Source of the DNA: JADCGM01 sp943368345
GTDB lineage: Bacteria > Pseudomonadota > Alphaproteobacteria > Sphingomonadales > Sphingomonadaceae
Assembly (NCBI GenBank): GCA_943368345.1
Contig: CALRKY020000017.1
Location: 1 to 64,000, forward strand
DNA length: 64,000 bases
Reading direction: 5' to 3'
Shown: positions 1-6,349 of the stretch, piece by piece
How positions within the stretch are numbered: position 1 is the stretch's first letter
Layout of the letters: each line of letters begins with the position of its first letter
The notes under the pieces: generated by a model
Seen by the model: only the letters and a program-made list of their open reading frames with translations
Database searches by the model: none
Told to the model about the DNA's origin: nothing
Made by a program: the position numbers and the translations under genes

Positions 1-108
1 ACTCCGACCACGCTCCGACGGAAGCAAAGGCCCGATCAGTGCCCATTCATCATCGCTGACCCCAATCCGCTCGCCCAATGCTGCCTCCAAAAGACAGCCT
101 TGAATCAA
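1..108 (-). CDS. IS5-family transposase, N-terminal part (cut by window edge)
   Basis: The minus strand reads an open frame that runs off the left edge of the window. It contains the sequence DDEWALIGPLLPSERGR, typical of the N-terminal domain (DUF4096-like) of IS5-group DDE transposases. An in-frame TGA lies just upstream and there is no in-frame ATG, so a TTG at 106-108 is the best start. About 36 residues are visible and none of the catalytic residues are in the window. I cannot tell whether the gene is intact beyond the edge. Its proximity to the IS6-type element suggests an insertion hot spot. Confidence 0.6.
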   Translation of the reverse strand, partial: MIQGCLLEAALGERIGVSDDEWALIGPLLPSERGRS

Positions 109-230
109 TGATCGAGTCTCAGGTCAAGCTTTGTCCACGTGGCCTAATCCAAGAAACGACGTGGCCAATTTGAATGATATCCTTTCGAAATTTTTCCCGA
201 GATGCGGTGACTGATTGGATGACTTTGCTG

Positions 231-250
231 GGTTCTGTCAAAGGGATGTG
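231..250 (+). repeat. Left terminal inverted repeat of the IS6-type element
   Basis: This begins GGTTCTGTCAAAGG and pairs with 1051-1070 at 15 of 20 positions. It marks the left boundary of the element, 34 bp before the transposase start. Confidence 0.7.
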
Positions 251-283
251 GCAGTCGTGGCAGGGTGCTGGTAGTTTGCGGGG

Positions 284-1006
284 ATGAGCCGCAGATTTAG
301 GGCGAAGCCCGCCAATCCGTTTCGATATTTCCATTCGGCACCCGAGCTGATCCGCGAAGTGGTGATGCTGTACATCCGGTTCCCGCTGTCGTTGCGGAAC
401 GTCGAGGATCTGCTTTTTGAGCGCGGCTACGACCTTTGCTACGAGACCGTGCGGCTGTGGTGGAACCGGTTCGGCCCGATGTTTGCCAGGGAGATCCGAC
501 GTCGGCGGGTCAACTGCATGCGAGGGTTTCGCCAGTGGCGATGGCATCTGGATGAGATGTACGTGAAGCTGAGCGGGGAGATGGTCTACCTCTGGCGTGC
601 GGTCGATCACGAGGGCGAAGCCCTCGAGAGCTACGTCACGAAGACCCGCGACAAGGCGGCCGCGCTGACGTTCATGAAGAAGACGCTCAAGCGCCACGGA
701 TCGCCGGAGGCGATCGTTACCGACGGGCTGAAATCCTATGGTGCCGCGATGCGCGAGCTCGGCAATGCCGACAAGCAGGAGGTCGGCCGATGGGCAAACA
801 ACCGGGCGGAGAACAGCCACCTGCCCTTCCGCCGACGAGAGCGGGCCATGCTCCGATTCCGACGAATGAAGACCCTGCAGACGTTCAGTTCAGTTCACGC
901 CTCGGTCCACAATCTCTTCAACCAGGAACGCCACCTCATCGATCGGCAGACCTACAAGACCAACCGCTCAGCCGCACTGGCTGAGTGGCAGACCTTCATG
1001 GCCTGA
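284..1006 (+). CDS. IS6-family DDE transposase
   Basis: This 240-residue protein catalyses replicative transposition of the surrounding element. The N-terminal third carries a helix-turn-helix region with the family hallmark of a short basic protein (SLRNVEDLLFERG, YETVRLWWNRFG). The catalytic acids are visible as D90 (WHLDEMY), D147 (VTDGLKSYG) and E176 (NNRAENSH), followed by the usual arginine-rich stretch. The length is normal for the family and there is no frameshift, so the gene looks intact. It is the only gene in the element. Another ORF on the opposite strand here is a shadow. Confidence 0.9.
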   Translation: MSRRFRAKPANPFRYFHSAPELIREVVMLYIRFPLSLRNVEDLLFERGYDLCYETVRLWWNRFGPMFAREIRRRRVNCMRGFRQWRWHLDEMYVKLSGEMVYLWRAVDHEGEALESYVTKTRDKAAALTFMKKTLKRHGSPEAIVTDGLKSYGAAMRELGNADKQEVGRWANNRAENSHLPFRRRERAMLRFRRMKTLQTFSSVHASVHNLFNQERHLIDRQTYKTNRSAALAEWQTFMA

Positions 1007-1050
1007 CGCTGTCGTCGGGCTGGGCGTGCCGCGTCCGGCGGAGACGAGTT

Positions 1051-1070
1051 CGCATCCGACTGACAGCACC
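1051..1070 (-). repeat. Right terminal inverted repeat of the IS6-type element
   Basis: Read on the minus strand it begins GGTGCTGTCAGTCGG, matching the left end with five mismatches. The degeneracy may reduce transposition. Confidence 0.65.
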
Positions 1071-1097
1071 GCCAGATGATTTTGAGCCGGGATGACG

Positions 1098-1547
1098 CTA
1101 CCGCGTCCAATTCTTCACAAGTATCCTGTCCAGCGACAGACTGCCGCCGCCGCGGGCGATGAGGGGGAGGAGGAGGCCGGCCCAGGTCAGGTGGGTTGGC
1201 CAGGCATCGGGGTAGACGAATATCTGGATCACGGCGGTCATGCCGAGCAGGCCAACCGCCGCCGGACGGGTCAGGAGACCGAGCGCCAGCAGGACCGACA
1301 GACCATGTTCGGCGTAGGTGGCTGCATAGGCCGCAAGTTCTGGCGGCAGCAGCGGCAGGGCATATTCGCTCCGGAACAGCTCGAATGTTGTCGGCGTCAG
1401 CGTCAAAAGCCCTTCAACCTTGGTCCGGCCCGACAGGAGGAACACAGCGGCGACGCCCAGTCTGGCCACCAATAGCAGCAGGGACTCGGGCAGCAGACGG
1501 TTCGCCAGGTGTGTGGCCCGGGCATAGGTTGTGGTCAGGATCGACAT
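1098..1547 (-). CDS. DoxX-family membrane protein
   Basis: This 149-residue integral membrane protein has about four hydrophobic segments and the DoxX-type pattern (ARLGVAAVFLLSGRTKVEG near the N-terminus, then LTRPAAVGLLGMTAV). The start at MSILTTTY is preferred over an upstream ATG that would add 16 arginine-rich residues. It lies 61 bp downstream of bufA1 on the same strand. DoxX genes frequently accompany bufferin loci, where they are thought to form part of a membrane redox or stress module; their chemistry is not settled. It is probably co-transcribed with bufA1. Confidence 0.8.
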   Translation of the reverse strand: MSILTTTYARATHLANRLLPESLLLLVARLGVAAVFLLSGRTKVEGLLTLTPTTFELFRSEYALPLLPPELAAYAATYAEHGLSVLLALGLLTRPAAVGLLGMTAVIQIFVYPDAWPTHLTWAGLLLPLIARGGGSLSLDRILVKNWTR

Positions 1548-1608
1548 TGGCGTGTCTCCAGAAGAGAAGTGGCGGGCGCTTCGCCGTCGAAACACCCGCC
1601 GGATGGGA

Positions 1609-1875
1609 TCAGGCCTTCGGGGTCAGCGAACCAAAACCCTTGGGCGTCTTGGTGGTGGTGCAGGTGCCAGCGGCGACCAGCTTCCAGGCATTGCCCTGAT
1701 AATTGACCTTTGAGGTCCCGGCGCAGCTGGTGCCGGCGCCGGCTGCACAATCATTCTTGCCCGCGAGGGAAATACCATAGCATTTTTCCATTGGCTTGGA
1801 TTTTTCGGCTGCCTGGGCCGATCCGGCCAAAGCAAGGGCTAAAGTCGCGGCAAGGGCGGCATGCGATCCGGTCAT
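1609..1875 (-). CDS. bufA1: BufA1-type bufferin precursor (DUF2282)
   Basis: This 88-residue precursor has a signal peptide (hydrophobic run up to AGSAQA, about residue 22). A short mature region carries four cysteines in the DUF2282 arrangement: EKCYGI, NDCAAG, TSCAGT and GTCTTT. Members of this family are copper-related RiPPs whose cysteines are converted to thiooxazoles by an MNIO (BufB) with its partner BufC, then exported to buffer metal. The start ATG at 1873-1875 has a GGAG ribosome-binding site seven bases upstream. A longer upstream reading frame has no such signal. The gene faces away from bufA2-bufB-bufC and is followed by doxX. Maturation by the BufB/BufC encoded across the divide is an inference. 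Confidence 0.85.
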   Translation of the reverse strand: MTGSHAALAATLALALAGSAQAAEKSKPMEKCYGISLAGKNDCAAGAGTSCAGTSKVNYQGNAWKLVAAGTCTTTKTPKGFGSLTPKA

Positions 1876-1893
1876 GTCATGTCTCCTGATTGA

Positions 1894-1957
1894 AAGGCCT
1901 CGCGCACGGCGGACCAAGGTAAGTCGATCCGCCGTGCGATGACCGTTGGGAGGCCTT
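1894..1957 (-). promoter_or_regulatory. Structured 5' leader of bufA1 (two-tier hairpin)
   Basis: Within the predicted bufA1 leader an 11-bp inverted repeat (CGCACGGCGGA at 1903-1913 with TCCGCCGTGCG at 1928-1938) is nested inside a 7-bp one (AAGGCCT at 1894-1900 with AGGCCTT at 1951-1957). There is no U-run after it, so it does not look like an intrinsic terminator. A stability or translational-control element is possible. The pairing is seen directly; the role is a guess. Confidence 0.45.
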
Positions 1958-1986
1958 GGGGGGGTAAGGCCGGTCACAAACCCTAT

Positions 1987-2013
1987 TTCGGCGGGGATCA
2001 AGCTGCGGTTACA
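1987..2013 (-). promoter_or_regulatory. ECF sigma-F-type promoter for bufA1-doxX
   Basis: On the minus strand TGTAACC (2007-2013) is followed, after 16 bases, by CGAA (1987-1990). This is the GTAACC-N16-CGAA pattern known for sigma-F promoters of Caulobacter. Transcription would start near 1980 and give a leader of about 105 bases. Confidence 0.7.
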
Positions 2014-2117
2014 GCCGTTCGATTCATTTTGGCCGTGGTATGTTTGCCGTGATTTGAGTTTTTGCGCCGTCGCGGGATAATCGACCACCGCTGGCACAAA
2101 AATCTGTAACCGCAGCT
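2001..2117. repeat. 14-bp inverted repeat carrying the -35 boxes of two divergent promoters
   Basis: AGCTGCGGTTACAG at 2001-2014 is the exact reverse complement of CTGTAACCGCAGCT at 2104-2117. The repeats contain the -35 elements of the two divergent promoters. The identity extends three to five bases past the -35 box, so a shared sigma factor alone may not explain it. Confidence 0.8.
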
Positions 2118-2131
2118 GCTATCCATGCGAA
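2105..2131 (+). promoter_or_regulatory. ECF sigma-F-type promoter for bufA2-bufB-bufC
   Basis: TGTAACC (2105-2111) is followed after 16 bases by CGAA (2128-2131), matching the sigma-F consensus exactly. The predicted start near 2138 leaves a leader of about 33 bases before the bufA2 start codon. Confidence 0.75.
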
Positions 2132-2170
2132 GGTTCAGACGCCAACCCGGCAAACCTGATGGAGATGATC

Positions 2171-2437
2171 ATGATCACTTTGAAGTCCGGCGCGAGCGCC
2201 GCCGCCACCGCAGCCCTGCTCGCTATGGCGATGGCCACCGCGACTCCCGCTGTCTCGGCCGAAGGCGCAGGCAAGCTTGTCCATTGCTACGGCGTCAACA
2301 CCTGCAAGGGATCATCCGACTGCAAGGCTGGCGCGCATGACTGCAAGGGCCAGAACAGCTGTAAAGGTCAGGGCTTCAAGGCGATGACCGAAGCGGCCTG
2401 CACTGCAGCCGGTGGCAGCCTGACCGAGAAGAAGTAA
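2171..2437 (+). CDS. BufA2-like bufferin precursor with six cysteines
   Basis: This 88-residue secreted precursor has a signal peptide ending near TPAVSA and a short mature part with six cysteines: HCYGVNTCKG, SDCKAG, HDCKG, NSCKGQG and AACTAAGG. The repeated CKG units are reminiscent of the second bufferin family. The start at 2171 is chosen because GGAG lies six bases upstream; two earlier in-frame ATGs would overlap or abut that site. It sits 52 bases ahead of the BufB gene, which together with BufC is the likely modification enzyme. It shares only the CYG element and overall plan with the DUF2282 precursor on the other strand. Assignment to a named family is from memory. Confidence 0.75.
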   Translation: MITLKSGASAAATAALLAMAMATATPAVSAEGAGKLVHCYGVNTCKGSSDCKAGAHDCKGQNSCKGQGFKAMTEAACTAAGGSLTEKK

Positions 2438-2489
2438 TCCATCGGCCCGGTCGCCCCGACGGGTGGCCGGGCCAGTCTGCCGAGTGGAC

Positions 2490-3323
2490 ATGATGACCGA
2501 CCAGCTGTCGCACACCTATGGGCTTGGCCTGCGCAAGCAGCATTATCCGGACTTTCTGGGCAGTCGCGTCCCGGTGGATTTTGTCGAAGTCATTTCGGAA
2601 AATTTCATGGTCGATGGCGGGCGTCCCCGGCATATCCTTCGCCAGATCCGGGATCGCCACCCGGTCGCCCTGCACGGGGTGTCGCTGTCGATCGGATCGG
2701 CGCACGGACTTGACCGGGCCTATCTCACCCGGCTGCGTGCTTTGGTTGACGAGATTGAGCCGCTGTTCGTTTCCGATCACCTGTGCTGGACCCGCACCGC
2801 AGCGTTCAACTCGCATGACCTGCTGCCTCTGCCCTATACCGAGGAAGCGCTTGATCTGGTCTGCGAGAATATTGATCTGGCCCAGAGCGTGCTCGGCCGG
2901 ACGATGCTGATCGAAAACCCCTCAAGTTATATCAGTTTCGATGCCTCGGTCATGACCGAATGGGAGTTCATCGATGCGATGTGCGCCCGGACCGGCTGCA
3001 ATCTGTTGCTCGATATCAACAATATTTTTGTCAGCGCCGCCAATCACGGCTTCGACGCCCGGGCCTATGTCGATGCGGTGCCGGTAGCCCGCGTACGGCA
3101 GGTTCATCTGGCCGGGCACAGTCAGGGCCGCGACATGCTGATTGACACCCATGATGCTTTGGTGCCGCCGTCGGTCTGGGCCCTGTACCAGCATGCGCTG
3201 ACCCGGCTCGGCCACGTCGCAACCATGATTGAGCGCGACGACAATATCCCGCCGCTGTCGGAACTGCTGGGCGAACTGGATATCGCCCGGGCGCTGGGCA
3301 ACCCGAAGCGGCTGGCGGCATGA
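2490..3323 (+). CDS. bufB: BufB, multinuclear non-heme iron oxidase (DUF692)
   Basis: MNIO enzymes are TIM-barrel iron proteins that oxidise cysteine residues of precursor peptides to heterocycles. This protein of about 277 residues shows the metal-ligand blocks of the family: EVISENF, HGVSLSIG, SDHLCW, IENPSSY, LLDINNIFV and QVHLAGH. The start is one of two adjacent ATGs (2490 or 2493); the region upstream (GAGTGGA) gives a weak ribosome-binding site. Its stop overlaps the bufC start by four bases (ATGA), so the two are translationally coupled. The substrate is most likely the upstream six-Cys precursor and possibly also BufA1. Confidence 0.9.
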   Translation: MMTDQLSHTYGLGLRKQHYPDFLGSRVPVDFVEVISENFMVDGGRPRHILRQIRDRHPVALHGVSLSIGSAHGLDRAYLTRLRALVDEIEPLFVSDHLCWTRTAAFNSHDLLPLPYTEEALDLVCENIDLAQSVLGRTMLIENPSSYISFDASVMTEWEFIDAMCARTGCNLLLDINNIFVSAANHGFDARAYVDAVPVARVRQVHLAGHSQGRDMLIDTHDALVPPSVWALYQHALTRLGHVATMIERDDNIPPLSELLGELDIARALGNPKRLAA

Positions 3324-4078
3324 GGCTGGTGGCCCTTCAGCAGGACTTTGAGGCCTGGCTTCGTGTCGGCTCGGACGCCGCCGCAGCGCGGTTCGGCGAG
3401 CGGGCCAAGCCGGGCTTGCTGGTGTACCAGAACAATTACCGCGCCCAGCTTGTGGCCTGCCTGACTGACATATTTGAACGGGTTCAATCCTGGCTCGGCG
3501 AGGCGGCGTTTCTGGCCGCTGTTGCGACCCACATCGACCGGACCCCGCCGACCAGTTGGACGCTCGATGCCTATTCGCTGGATTTTCCGGCCACCCTTGC
3601 CCGCCTCTATGCCGATGATCCGGAGGTTGCGGAACTGGCCTGGCTGGATTGGGCGCTGGCGGATGCCTTTGTTGGCCCTGATACTGCGCCGCCAGCTGCG
3701 GAAGATTTGACGGGCGTTGATTGGGATCAGGCGGTCATTCAACTGACGCCGACCCTGCGCCTTGGTCCGGCCAGGACCAACGCGGCGGCAATCTGGTCGG
3801 CGCTGTCCGCCGATGCGATGCCACCCGGTGCCGAATTGCTGCCGCATCCGGCGCAATTGCTGGTCTGGCGGCAGGATTATGTGTCCTGTTTCCGCGCCAT
3901 TGAGGCAGCGGAAATGCGCGCCCTGGCGCAGGCATTGGCCGGCGAAAGTTTTGGCACCATCTGCGCGGCTTTGGTGACAGAACAGGGGGAAGCTGACGGC
4001 ATTGCCACCGCTAGCGGCCTGCTTGGCCAATGGCTGAGGGACGGTCTGGTGTCGGGGGTTTCCGTTCGCGGTGGTTGA
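3320..4078 (+). CDS. bufC: BufC, DUF2063 partner of the BufB oxidase
   Basis: This 252-residue DUF2063 protein is the usual obligate partner of DUF692 oxidases and is believed to bind the precursor and deliver it to BufB. The N-terminal family signature is visible (LQQDFEAWLR, then LLVYQNNYRAQL and DIFERVQSWLG), followed by an acidic, tryptophan-containing middle (ELAWLDWALADAF). It is coupled to bufB by an ATGA overlap. A 2OG-Fe(II) oxygenase gene starts 33 bases after its stop on the same strand. Confidence 0.88.
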   Translation: MRLVALQQDFEAWLRVGSDAAAARFGERAKPGLLVYQNNYRAQLVACLTDIFERVQSWLGEAAFLAAVATHIDRTPPTSWTLDAYSLDFPATLARLYADDPEVAELAWLDWALADAFVGPDTAPPAAEDLTGVDWDQAVIQLTPTLRLGPARTNAAAIWSALSADAMPPGAELLPHPAQLLVWRQDYVSCFRAIEAAEMRALAQALAGESFGTICAALVTEQGEADGIATASGLLGQWLRDGLVSGVSVRGG

Positions 4079-4111
4079 CGGACGCCGCGACGTCGCGGCA
4101 ATGTTGCGGCC

Positions 4112-5059
4112 ATGACCGATCCCGACCAGCAGCCGATCGAGCCGGTGTCCCTGACCCGGTGGGATGCGGATTTCGGCGGCTTTGCGCAGGATCTGGCCGC
4201 ATCCTTCCGCCGGACCGGATTTGCCGTTGTTGCAGACCACGGCATCGACCTGTCGCTGATCGACGCCGCCATTGCCGACACCAAGGCCTTCTTTGCCCTG
4301 CCTGATGCCGTGAAGCGGAGCTATCACCAGCCCGGAACCGGTGGCGCGCGGGGGTATACCCCGTTCGGCGTGGAGGCCGCGAAGGACGCGACCACATCCG
4401 ATCTGAAGGAATTCTGGCACACCGGGCGCGACCTGCCGCCGGGGCACCGCTACCGGGCGGTGATGCCGGACAATGTCTGGCCGGGGGAGGTGGCTGGGTT
4501 CCACCGTCACGTCGCAGCCCTGTTCGGGGCGCTGGACGCCATGGGGGCAAAGCTGCTGGAAGCGATCTCGGTCGATCTGGGGCTGCGGCGCGATTTCTTT
4601 TTCGACAAGGTCGATCAGGGCAACTCGGTGCTGCGGCTGCTGCATTATCCGCCGGTGTCGCCGGAGGCGACCGGAGTCCGGGCCGGGGCGCATGAGGATA
4701 TCAATGTCATCACCCTCCTGCTCGGTGCGGAAGAGGCGGGGCTGGAGGTGATGACGCGCGGCGGCCAGTGGCTGTCGATCACCCCGCCAGCCGGAGCCCT
4801 CGTCGTCAATGTCGGGGATATGTTGCAGCGATTGACCAACCATATGCTGCCATCGACCACCCACCGCGTGGTCAATCCGGCCCCGGAACGTCGCGGCATG
4901 CCGCGATATTCGACACCGTTCTTCCTGCATTTCAATCCGGACTTCCGCATCGAAACGCTGGCGCGGTGCGTCTCCCCGGCCAACCCGGATCGCTACCCCG
5001 ACCCGATCACCGCCGATGCCTATCTTCAGCAGCGCCTCCGCGAGATTAAACTGCTTTAG
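4112..5059 (+). CDS. 2-oxoglutarate/Fe(II) oxygenase, isopenicillin-N-synthase-like
   Basis: This 315-residue soluble enzyme has the non-heme dioxygenase N-domain (SFRRTGFAVVADHGID) and the double-stranded beta-helix core. The iron ligands are apparent as the HxD pair in AHEDINVI and the distal His in STTHRVVNP. An RYSTPFF block supplies the 2-oxoglutarate arginine. The family oxidises small molecules and, in some cases, peptides or nucleobases; the substrate cannot be read from the sequence. It follows bufC by 33 bases, so it could be read from the same promoter. Whether it acts on the bufferin is unknown; a catabolic role is equally possible. Confidence 0.8.
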   Translation: MTDPDQQPIEPVSLTRWDADFGGFAQDLAASFRRTGFAVVADHGIDLSLIDAAIADTKAFFALPDAVKRSYHQPGTGGARGYTPFGVEAAKDATTSDLKEFWHTGRDLPPGHRYRAVMPDNVWPGEVAGFHRHVAALFGALDAMGAKLLEAISVDLGLRRDFFFDKVDQGNSVLRLLHYPPVSPEATGVRAGAHEDINVITLLLGAEEAGLEVMTRGGQWLSITPPAGALVVNVGDMLQRLTNHMLPSTTHRVVNPAPERRGMPRYSTPFFLHFNPDFRIETLARCVSPANPDRYPDPITADAYLQQRLREIKLL

Positions 5060-5119
5060 GACCGAGCGGACCTGCTGTTGGCAATTTCTGCGGGTCTTCG
5101 CCACATCCCCCTAGTTTTG

Positions 5120-5138
5120 TTTCCCGTTTCGGGGGAAA
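5120..5138 (+). promoter_or_regulatory. Hairpin partly covering the ribosome-binding site of the small ORF
   Basis: TTTCCC (5120-5125) can pair with GGGAAA (5133-5138) around a 7-base loop. The right arm overlaps the purine-rich AAAGGTGA that precedes the ATG at 5148. Folding could therefore limit translation of the small ORF and, by coupling, of UPF0262. The pairing is seen; the function is inferred. Confidence 0.35.
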
Positions 5139-5147
5139 GGTGACCGG

Positions 5148-5246
5148 ATGAACCGGGCTGGGACAACTTTATTGCGGTTTGCAATGGCCGAGGCGCTGAA
5201 TGCCGCTGCGCCGATGCCGCCGTTTGTCGGTCCCGACCTGCCGTGA
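5148..5246 (+). CDS. Small ORF (32 aa), coupled to the UPF0262 gene
   Basis: The reading frame begins MNRAGTTLLRFAMAEALN and ends GPDLP. It has a good ribosome-binding site (AAAGGTGA, four to five bases from ATG). Its TGA overlaps the GTG start of the next gene in the sequence GTGA. I recognise no family. It could be a genuine small protein or a leader peptide that couples translation to UPF0262. Its alanine-rich composition is not diagnostic, so the call rests on the start signal and overlap only. Confidence 0.4.
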   Translation: MNRAGTTLLRFAMAEALNAAAPMPPFVGPDLP

Positions 5247-5722
5247 GCGATCCGCGCATTATTGACGTTCAGCTCGACGAACGCACGATCATCTGGCGAA
5301 ATGCCGATATCGAGCAGGAACGCCGTGTCGCCATTTTTGACCTGCTGGAGGCCAATCATTTCGCCCCGGCCTCCCCCTATGACAGCGGCTATGCCGGGCC
5401 CTACAAACTGGTGCTGCGGGTGGAGGAGGGGCGGTTGGCGCTCGACATCCGGACCGGGGACGGCGGTGAACTGGAAACCGTCGTCATGCCTCTTTCGCCG
5501 TTCCGGCGTATCGTGCGGGACTATTTCGCCATCTGCGATTCCTACTATAAATCGATCCGGTCGGCCTCACCCAGCCAGATTGAGACGGTCGACATGGCCC
5601 GGCGCGGCATCCACAATGAAGCCGCCGAGCTGTTGCAGGAACGCCTGACCGGCAAGATCGAGGTTGATCATGACACCGCGCGCCGCCTGTTCACGCTGAT
5701 CTGCGTGCTTCACATCCGTTAG
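5243..5722 (+). CDS. UPF0262 family protein
   Basis: This 159-residue protein is of unknown function and conserved in alphaproteobacteria. The family pattern is clear: IIDVQLDERTIIWR, then QERRVAIFDLLEAN at residues 26-40, PYKLVLRVEEGRLAL, and the C-terminal DHDTARRLFTLICVLHIR. It starts with GTG overlapping the stop of a 32-codon ORF. In many alphaproteobacteria this gene lies next to murA, DUF2948 and hisD. Here dcd and murA follow it, and no hisD is present in the window. Confidence 0.9.
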   Translation: MSDPRIIDVQLDERTIIWRNADIEQERRVAIFDLLEANHFAPASPYDSGYAGPYKLVLRVEEGRLALDIRTGDGGELETVVMPLSPFRRIVRDYFAICDSYYKSIRSASPSQIETVDMARRGIHNEAAELLQERLTGKIEVDHDTARRLFTLICVLHIR

Positions 5723-5737
5723 GGAGCGACACACTCA

Positions 5738-6292
5738 ATGTCCGTAATGAACGACCGCTGGATCCGGGAGCGCGCGCTTGCAGATGGCATGATCGAGCCG
5801 TTTGAGGACCGGCAGCGGCGCGATGGCATCATCTCCTTCGGCCTGTCCTCCTATGGCTATGACGCCCGGGTTGCCGACGAGTTCAAGATTTTCACCAATG
5901 TCGATTCGGTGACGGTTGACCCCAAGGATTTCCACCCGGGCAGCTTTGTCGATCGGAAGACCGATTGCTGCATCATCCCGCCGAACAGCTTTGCCCTCGC
6001 GCGGACCGTCGAATATTTCCGCATCCCGCGTGATGTGCTGGTCATCTGCCTCGGCAAATCAACCTATGCCCGCTGCGGCATCATCGTGAATGTCACCCCG
6101 CTCGAACCGGGTTGGGAGGGGCATGTCACGCTGGAATTTTCCAACACCACGCCGCTGCCCGCCAAAATCTACGCGCATGAAGGGGCCTGCCAGTTCCTGT
6201 TCCTGCAGGGCAATGAAGCGTGCGAAGTCAGCTATGCCGACCGGTCAGGCAAATATATGGGGCAACGCGGCGTCACCTTGCCGAAACTCTGA
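5738..6292 (+). CDS. dcd: dCTP deaminase
   Basis: This enzyme deaminates dCTP to dUTP, feeding thymidylate synthesis. The 184-residue length is standard for the monofunctional enzyme. Conserved blocks are GIISFGLSSYGYDAR near residues 30-44, GKSTYARCGI (nucleotide-binding serine and arginine) and TLEFSNTTPLPAKIYAHEG with the catalytic glutamate. It starts 15 bases after UPF0262 and is probably in the same transcript. A second in-frame ATG three codons in is an alternative start. Confidence 0.96.
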   Translation: MSVMNDRWIRERALADGMIEPFEDRQRRDGIISFGLSSYGYDARVADEFKIFTNVDSVTVDPKDFHPGSFVDRKTDCCIIPPNSFALARTVEYFRIPRDVLVICLGKSTYARCGIIVNVTPLEPGWEGHVTLEFSNTTPLPAKIYAHEGACQFLFLQGNEACEVSYADRSGKYMGQRGVTLPKL

Positions 6293-6349
6293 CGATTGGC
6301 ACCGCATCCGGCTGTAGCGTCTGACCCTGACACGCGCTAACACACAGCC

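Larger units (their letters stand above)
231..1070 (+). mobile_element. IS6-family insertion sequence, about 840 bp
   Basis: One transposase gene fills the element. The left end begins GGTTCTGTCAAAGG, the usual IS6-type terminus. A related sequence lies in inverted orientation at 1051-1070 and matches at 15 of 20 positions. The total length agrees with the family (about 0.8 kb). The 8-bp flanks (223-230 and 1071-1078) differ, so no target duplication is visible. That could reflect age, deletion or cointegrate-type movement, which is usual for this family. Confidence 0.8.

Noticed and set aside
119..820. Minus-strand frame within the IS6-type element
   Set aside because: It is a shadow of the intact transposase.
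3122..5104. Long antisense frame of about 660 codons opposite bufC and the 2OG oxygenase
   Set aside because: It mirrors real genes, has a composition rich in Arg, Gln and Pro and no recognisable domain. GC-rich codon use generates such frames.
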